Shown piece by piece: positions 57,976 through 64,000 of a DNA stretch of 64,000 nucleotides. Position 1 is the first letter of the stretch, and the number at the start of each line of letters is the position of its first letter. The DNA lies in the NCBI GenBank assembly GCA_963920575.1, contig OY986974.1, positions 5,907,283 to 5,971,282 on the forward strand, written 5' to 3'. This stretch comes from Narthecium ossifragum (lineage: Eukaryota > Streptophyta > Magnoliopsida > Dioscoreales > Nartheciaceae). The notes below the pieces were generated by a model. The model was not told the DNA's origin and ran no database searches. It saw only the letters and a program-made list of their open reading frames with translations. The position numbers and the translations under genes were made by a program.

Positions 57976-59040
57976 ACTAATTAGCAGAAAATTATCAGGA
58001 TATCAAGTTGATCTTAACCGTCGATTCAGAATCTGGCGATTGAGATCGTGTATTAAAAGATTTGGTATAGACATGTTACAAGTTTAGACTTTAGACAGTT
58101 GCCTACATGGAACCACCGCATCAGATCATCCGTCGCAACTTCAAGCACTCATGCGGTACCAAATTTTGACCGTATCATGCAGTCCAACATCAGATGATCC
58201 GCTTGCTGTGAAAATACAATGTATATCAACAAGCTATATCAAGTGATACATGATGGATTATTGCATTAAAATCATGCATTGTACCATCTGATGCTGCATC
58301 GTATGAAAAAAAAACTAAATCGATGGCATCACTTTATGTTGCTAAACTACATTAGAAGTTATGTTGGCAATTAATACAGCTGCATCAAACGTTCGATGTT
58401 GCATGCCAACTGTGTGAAGCAATCAATTCAAAACAAAGAACATGAACAAGATCCTAATTCTGCCCAACCAAAGAATTCACATTGTCCTTTATTTCGTTAA
58501 ACCTGCAATACAAGATCTCACTGTCTTGCAAAAGAGAATGTTACACTGGCTTTATACAATGGAATGAGAAAACTCCCAGCCAAAGAAGCATGGCTTCAGA
58601 AGAACCTCCCACCAATAGTAGTTGTTGCCGAGGAAGTTATTGTGTCTTTCTATTGCCTTTCTTCTGAATCCTCTGGGGTCAATATCTATAATGAGATTAC
58701 TACCAGCTGAAGCTTTACTCTGTCGCATCTGCTTCAGTTGCATTCATCTCAAAATTTAGTGATTATGATTGTCATCATTGGACATCAACTATATTTCCAA
58801 GTCCATCATAGCATCCAATCTTCTACCTTCTGTGACTAATTGGATACGGTAAAATTTAAACAATCAACAATTTGCTTCTTTTCTGTATCCAAAACAAAAA
58901 AACCATCTGATTCATAGTCTACAATAATGAATAATAAGCATATCTTGCCATCCTTGAACCTGTTCACTCTTCACCACTACCTCTACTCAGCCGCCCGAAA
59001 AAGGCAACCTCAAGATGAAGTGTGTCCATGGAGGTAACAA

Positions 59041-60957
59041 TCACCAGTAATCCATACAAGAGCATGACCCGCCTCTAAAATGGTGGAAACGGCTGTTGTC
59101 TCTGACAATAATTTCACGCCCATAAATGCCTGAAAGAAGCTTGGTTACATTGTGACAGTCATTGCAAACACGTAGGTTTTTGACAATTCTAATCGGTCTT
59201 CCTGGTTCAAGATTAATAAGACCAAAAGCAATAGCCAACCTCTCACTGTGCCGTGCTAACTCTGCTTCTTTCTCTTTCTCTTCTACATACAACAATACTT
59301 GAGTCATGTCAGGGATGTAACCTGCTAGTTTCAGTCTTTCCCTCATCTCACTTAGCTTGGAGTATATCACCTCGGCTTGTGGATGAGATCTATCCGCTAC
59401 CACAAACTCATGAACTTTGCCATCGTATTCTACATAACTACAACCAGGGTCCTTTCTAACTCCTCGCTCCTTCATGATTCCTCTCAACTTTGATACTTTA
59501 TCCCAGAGGCCAGCAGCGGCATACATGTTGGAGAGGAGGACGTAACAACCAGTTGCCAAAGGGTCCAATTCGATCACACACTTAGCTGCAAATTCCCCAA
59601 TCTCGATGTTCGCAAATTTTCTGCATCCACTAAGCAGACTCATCCAAATCACTTTGTTAGGCTTCATTGGCATCTTATCTATTGTATTTCTTGCACCTTC
59701 TAGTTGCCCGACTCGACAAAGCATGTCCACTAAACACCCATAGTGTTCTACTGTTGGATTGATGCTATACTCCTTGCTCATGAGTTCAAAGTACTGACGG
59801 CCCTCATCCACTAAACCTGCATGACTACATGCATTCAACACTCCAACGAAAGTTATAGCACTGGGTCTCATTCCAAGCCTCTGCATTTCTTGGAACAATT
59901 CAAACACTTGGGCAGCCTTGCCATGAACCCCTAACCCCACGATGATTGCAGTCCAATGCCCCAACTTCTTTCTACTAATGCCGTGAAAAACATCAAGTGC
60001 ATTCTCGATGCTCCCACACTTTGAGTACATATCAATGAGGCAAGTTCCAAGTACACCATCCAATGAAAACTCATGATTCCGGATGTACTCATGAATCAAT
60101 TTCCCCCTTTCGAGCAATGCCAAACCAGAGACAGCAAAGAGGACACCGACCATCGTAACAATGTTCCGCTCCACACCCTCCTCAACCATTGCATCATAAA
60201 CATTGATTGCCTCCTTGAGGAGTCCATTCTTGGCGAACCCAGAAATCATCGAATTCCAACTGATCACATTCCTGTGGGGCATTCGGTGGAACAACTCACC
60301 TGCCAGCCCAAACTGCCCGTTCTTCATATACCCATCGATCATCACGTTCCAAGACACAATGTTCTTATCCGGCATCCGATCAAACAGCTCCCGTGCCTTA
60401 ACCATGTCCCCACGTTTAGCATATCCATTCATCAATGAAGCCCACGAGAAGGCATCCCTTTTAGGCATCCGATCGAACAAGCCGTTGGCCAACTCCACCT
60501 GCCCATTTCGCACGTACCCATCGATCAAAGCATTCCAAGCGACCAAATCCCTAACAGGCACTCTATCAAACACTTTCTGAGCAGAGCCCAAGTCGCCAAC
60601 TTTGGAATAGAAACTTATCAGGCTGGCTTGGATAAAGACATCCGAGAAGAGCCCATGTTTTAGAACGAGGGAATGGACCTGTTTCCCTTCGTAGGCGGCC
60701 TCGAGATGGGCAGAGGCTTTGACGGCGGCGAGGATAGCGGAGGGGTCGGGGACGGGGGTGGTCTGAGGGGCGGTGGAGAAGAGGGAGAGGGCGGCCTGCG
60801 AGAAGCGTGAATCAGCGAGGTGTTTGATAAGAGGGTTGAAGGAGAGGCCGGACTTGATGACGGCGGCGTGGTACTGGCGGAGGAGAGAGAGGTGGTGGCG
60901 GTGGGAAGAGGAGGAGCATCGGGGAGCTGAAGGTGAAGCGGGAAGCTCCGCTAGCAT
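59041..60957 (-). CDS. PLS-class PPR protein with E, E+ and DYW deaminase domain, 638 aa
   Basis: An intact intronless frame from ATG 60957. The N-terminus is Ser/His/Arg-rich (SAPRCSSSSHRHHLSLLRQY) and may be an organelle transit peptide. PPR/L/S motifs run from about residue 80 to 430 (VAWNALIDGYVRNGQVELA, IVSWNVMIDGYMKNGQF). An E region (SLLSGCRKFANIEIGEFAAK) follows, then E+ and a complete DYW domain. The deaminase zinc site is present: HSERLAIAFGL gives the HxE motif and CNDCH the CxxCH motif. The protein ends CSCMDYW. DYW proteins carry out C-to-U RNA editing in mitochondria or chloroplasts. All key residues are there, so an active editing factor is likely. The target site is unknown. 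Confidence 0.95.
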   Translation of the reverse strand: MLAELPASPSAPRCSSSSHRHHLSLLRQYHAAVIKSGLSFNPLIKHLADSRFSQAALSLFSTAPQTTPVPDPSAILAAVKASAHLEAAYEGKQVHSLVLKHGLFSDVFIQASLISFYSKVGDLGSAQKVFDRVPVRDLVAWNALIDGYVRNGQVELANGLFDRMPKRDAFSWASLMNGYAKRGDMVKARELFDRMPDKNIVSWNVMIDGYMKNGQFGLAGELFHRMPHRNVISWNSMISGFAKNGLLKEAINVYDAMVEEGVERNIVTMVGVLFAVSGLALLERGKLIHEYIRNHEFSLDGVLGTCLIDMYSKCGSIENALDVFHGISRKKLGHWTAIIVGLGVHGKAAQVFELFQEMQRLGMRPSAITFVGVLNACSHAGLVDEGRQYFELMSKEYSINPTVEHYGCLVDMLCRVGQLEGARNTIDKMPMKPNKVIWMSLLSGCRKFANIEIGEFAAKCVIELDPLATGCYVLLSNMYAAAGLWDKVSKLRGIMKERGVRKDPGCSYVEYDGKVHEFVVADRSHPQAEVIYSKLSEMRERLKLAGYIPDMTQVLLYVEEKEKEAELARHSERLAIAFGLINLEPGRPIRIVKNLRVCNDCHNVTKLLSGIYGREIIVRDNSRFHHFRGGSCSCMDYW

Positions 60958-61684
60958 CGCTATTTTTTGGCATTATTTTAAGCTGCAAAATATAGATCGC
61001 TTCAGTTTTATTGGGACTTAAAAAAAAAATTAGTACGAAAAAAAATTATGTATATGGAAATGTGACATATGTAATGCACGCAGGGGTGGTAGTTCGGGTT
61101 CACCGGTCGAATTCGGGTCGGGGGTCGAGCACCAATATCTCAACCCAAAAGCCAAATTCAAACCTGATCCGTTTAATAAATGGGTCCAATTTATAAACTC
61201 AAACCCCATCCATTTATAAACGGGTCAACCCGACCCGACCCGTCTCACCCGTTTATGTGTAAACAAAAGAGAAGTACAAAATAGGGAAGCTCGTCGGTGA
61301 TGGTGACCGCGAGCGGCTAGCGGGCGGCTGGAAGGTGGATCGCGCTTGGGGGGTGGCCGGGAGGAGTTGAGGTCGCCCGATGGGCGGATCCGGTGTGCGG
61401 ACAGCGCTGGGAGGCGTCGGGTGCTGGATCTGATGGACGAGCGGAGGATCTCAAAGGCATGGGACCTCAATGGAGGTCGGAGCGGTGTCGGAGTGGGAAG
61501 AGGGGCCACGGATGACCTTAATGGAGGATGCCCGGAGAGGAGTCGGGGAAGCCTCGGGCATCCGGATTTGGGACCAGAAGGGGTCGAGGAGGGCGTGGGG
61601 TGGCGGTGTAGAGCGGTGGTGGCGTCGGATTCGAGAGGGTTGAGGAGCTCGGGCGGAGCTTCCAGCGTAGGAGGACTACGTTGA
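60958..61684. other. Intergenic with repeat-like GC-rich sequence
   Basis: At 61085-61245 there are runs of TCGGGTCG, GGTCAACCCGACCCGACCCG and related words, typical of a short plant repeat. From 61280 on the sequence is GC-rich with open frames on both strands (for example 61346-61684 and 61509-61225) and no recognised domain. Confidence 0.4.
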
Positions 61685-61862
61685 GGGATCCAACATCAAT
61701 GCACTTGAGGAGGAGGGCCTGGGCGTTGCCGAAGGTGGAGGGGATGGTGTTGTGGAGTCGGAGGATTGCGGGGTGATCGGTGCGGCGGAGGATCTCGATT
61801 TCTTCCCGGTGGCTGTGGGCAGAAGCTACTGTGCCAGCGGGGTGGGGGAGTTTGACAGCGAA
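61685..61862 (-). pseudogene. Protein-kinase-like fragment (N-lobe), cut by the LTR
   Basis: The minus-strand frame contains FAVKLPHP (like the ATP-binding-Lys strand), then EEIEILRRTDHPAILRLHN (like the C-helix Glu and the DHPNIV segment), then ALLLKCIDVGSLN (hinge and GSL). This is the arrangement of a plant MAP-kinase-kinase-like N-lobe, but the ATP-binding glycine loop is missing because the LTR begins at 61863, and after GSLN the frame turns into Pro/Ser-rich sequence. A captured or broken gene piece is likely. Family assignment is tentative. Confidence 0.35.
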
Positions 61863-64000
61863 TGTGAGGACCCGCTCCTCCAACCCGGTCCAACCGCGTT
61901 AGGTCGAGGGTCTGGCCCGTTTGGCCTTGTTCCGCGATCGGGTTGATCGCGAAGACCCCAAGGGCAATTTGATAAATTGCGCCTTGACGGTTAGTTCCAC
62001 ACCCGCGATGTACACACACGGCCTCTGATTGTAATTTGTGTTTGATTAGATTCTCATAGGCGTTCTCGATCGGAAGATCGGAGCTCGATCGGAGAGGATC
62101 GAGACGGGCGGTTGGATCGCGACCACTGTAGCATCCAGGCTACTGTAGCAAGGCGGTACTGTAGCTACAGTAACACCTTTAAGAGCCCCTTCTCCTCTTC
62201 TTCTCTGCTGGGTTTTCTTCTCTTCCCCGGCTGCCGTGACCTTCCTCTTCCCTTCTTCACTTCCGTTCTCTCTCCTCCGGCCACCAAATCAAGTGCTTGA
62301 AGGCTTGTTGGATTCGTGGAAGCTTGAGGAAGACCTGTGGACTGGTTTGGAGCTGGATTAGTGGCTGATTAGCGTGGATTCAGCTGAGGAAAAGCGTATT
62401 AAGGTAGGTTTCTTATTTAAGGTTTGATTAGGAGTTGTTAGTCTTTGTGTTTGATTGTTCTTGAGTTAAAATATGCTAGATGGTGTGTTATGGCTTGCTT
62501 GACACCTGATTGAAGTTTGGTAGGAATTGGATTTGATTTGATATGGATTTGAGCATGTTTTTCATCACTTCATTTCCGGATTTTCTGTTCTAGCAGAACA
62601 GTGGTGTTCTAGCTTGTTTTCCGGCTTCTAAGTGCATGATCTGAGTTAGATTTCTAAATGCAAGTTGTAGATCTATGCGTTAGCTTTCAGTGCCAACTGG
62701 TTTCATGATTTTTGGAGCAACGTATAATATTTGGTGAATTAAGTAAGCTGACTGTGCTGAAACAGGGCAGCTGGTTTAAAGTGAGGATTTAAGTGGTTTT
62801 TATACATTTAATTGAGCTGATTTTTGGAGGGGATGATCTTAGTGATATTTAGGCGTGATCGCGGAAGTTTTGTTTAAATCCAATTTATTTTTGAAGGGAT
62901 TTTAATTGGGTTTATCTAATCTGAGATTTAACCGAAATTATATGTTTTGATCTATTTTTGTTTATCCGATCGATCCAGTTTTCGGATATGTGATTCGGGG
63001 TATGTCTTTGAGTAGGCATCTCAAGTTTCACATCAATCGGACGGTCGGATTGAAAGATATGATTTTCTGAAGTTATCAAGATCATTTGCTTTAATATTGA
63101 TAAATCTAGTTTTTCGATACTATCTTAGATATATTATTATTATATCTGTTTAAGCCTGTGCGTGGCTTGTGGTTGAACCAGGGGAGCCGCGCCTCCCTTG
63201 GGATGTGTAGAATAAATGGTCCTTATATTCGCCCTAAGCTTTCAATATAATATTATTATATTGATATCATGGTTGTTTGACAGTTTAGCTGGGGTTGCTT
63301 CCCGTTGTAGGCCGGAGTGCCCTTTTATCTGCTTTATTCTAGACTGATGCTATGCATACCCTTAGGCGGGCTGTGTGCTACACCAGGTCCTGTGTAATGC
63401 TTGGCATATTGGTGCATGCCTGAACTGCTGTTATGTGTATGATCATACATCTTTTGTTTGCACTAGATGCATTCCTAGGCTAGGCGTGGGCGATGGGTTG
63501 ATATCCGATCCGTGGCTCTCGAGTAGCTCGGATCTAGCCTTAGGACCGAGGTTGGGTAGTCAGGTCTAGGACTTAATCTATTATAATAATCTGATGATTT
63601 GAGGTGACTGTCTAGTCGGCTGCAATTTATGCTTGATCGAGGTTTAGAGGTTGTGTCGGCCTCGAGCCAGACGTTGTGGGTGCAAACCGGTGTCCGGATC
63701 ATTGTCTCTTGGGGGGAAGAGGTGCCTACCCAGCGGTGTGGTTGCCCGCCTAGCAGTGTTTGGTGCCTGCTAGTGAGACGGCAGTGTGGTTTCCTGTCCC
63801 GCTGAGGGCAACCTCAGCATGTGACCAGCGCAGCTGAAAGACCATGACTGAGGCCTCCCTTCAGGGGCACCGGCGCAGGGTTATGGGACCCTTGCTGCAC
63901 ACCTTAGTCTTGCTTGAGGGTGACACTGTTGTGTTACCTTCCTTGTGAGTGTCGTAGCATAGAAACCTGCTGAGCTTATTGCTCACTCCTACCCGGGCTG
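61863..64000 (+). mobile_element. Long LTR of a probable Ty3-type element, runs off the window
   Basis: Starts TGTGAGGACCCGCTCC at 61863. Its first about 190 bases match the minus-strand start of the nested insertion at 40870 (CCAAGGGCAATTTG, AAATTGCGCCTTG, then a CACAC-rich stretch). The block 62403-62770 resembles 38025-38400, and the last bases (GCTCACTCCTACCCGGGCTG) resemble the reverse complement of 37994-38013. No coding frame is evident, as expected of an LTR. The true end lies beyond the window. Confidence 0.6.

Larger units (their letters stand above)
56969..59040. other. Intergenic between the LINE host element and the DYW gene
   Basis: AT-rich with no supported gene. It includes the foldback relative at 57385-57540 and a 29-bp tandem pair at 57918-57975. 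The part next to 59041 should hold the 3' UTR of the PPR-DYW gene. Confidence 0.4.

Noticed and set aside
1..64000. CRISPR arrays, bacterial operons, ribosomal RNA or clear tRNA genes
   Set aside because: None seen; the tandem repeats here lack CRISPR spacing, and the genes are eukaryotic.

Overview
The window is nuclear DNA of a flowering plant. The genes have spliced eukaryotic structure with GT..AG introns. Two intronless pentatricopeptide (PPR) genes, a CHASE-domain cytokinin receptor and an OBERON-type PHD protein are all plant families. The repeats are also typical of plants: a Sirevirus-type Copia element, an endogenous caulimovirid, hAT and Tourist-like miniature elements, a SINE and a LINE. 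A non-grass monocot is my guess from the moderate codon GC and the large LTR elements, but the sequence does not prove it. There is one assembly gap of 200 N at 2924-3123.

Layout. Bases 1-2660 hold short tandem repeats and no convincing gene. From 11262 down to 2661 (minus strand) runs an AHK2/AHK3-type cytokinin receptor histidine kinase in about 11 exons. Its intron 3 carries a 779-bp hAT-type element, and its last exon is broken by the N gap. A gene-poor stretch (11263-18757) holds miniature elements, a foldback repeat and one small ORF with a membrane anchor. From 22129 to 18758 (minus) lies a two-exon OBERON1/2-like PHD-finger gene. A small plant gene of unknown function sits at 25177-24833 (minus). 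Then comes a SINE with target-site duplication (27731-27861).

From 28019 to 42081 is a decayed Sirevirus-like Copia retrotransposon on the minus strand. It has two LTRs of about 1.31 kb, gag, pol, an envelope-like third ORF, a primer-binding site and several polypurine tracts. Its right LTR is itself interrupted by a 3336-bp TG..CA insertion with 5-bp target duplication CTTCC. From 42390 to 47558 a Tourist-like AT-rich element contains a rearranged endogenous pararetrovirus. The movement-protein part is on the plus strand, and the capsid, protease, reverse transcriptase and RNase H parts are on the minus strand, in a permuted order.

The right part has a P-class PPR gene (53643-50950, minus), a 5'-truncated LINE (56714-54214, minus) inserted into a small inverted-repeat element, and a PLS-DYW PPR gene (60957-59041, minus). 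A kinase-like fragment follows. Last, from 61863 to the window end, is a long LTR related to the insertion inside the Sirevirus LTR.

The host genes are not an operon or cluster. They act separately: cytokinin perception at the membrane, meristem chromatin reading in the nucleus, and organelle RNA processing. The strongest new-looking observation is in the cytokinin receptor. Its N-terminal extension looks like a degenerate second copy of the transmembrane helix plus the start of the CHASE domain, with the intron at the same place and in the same phase in both copies.
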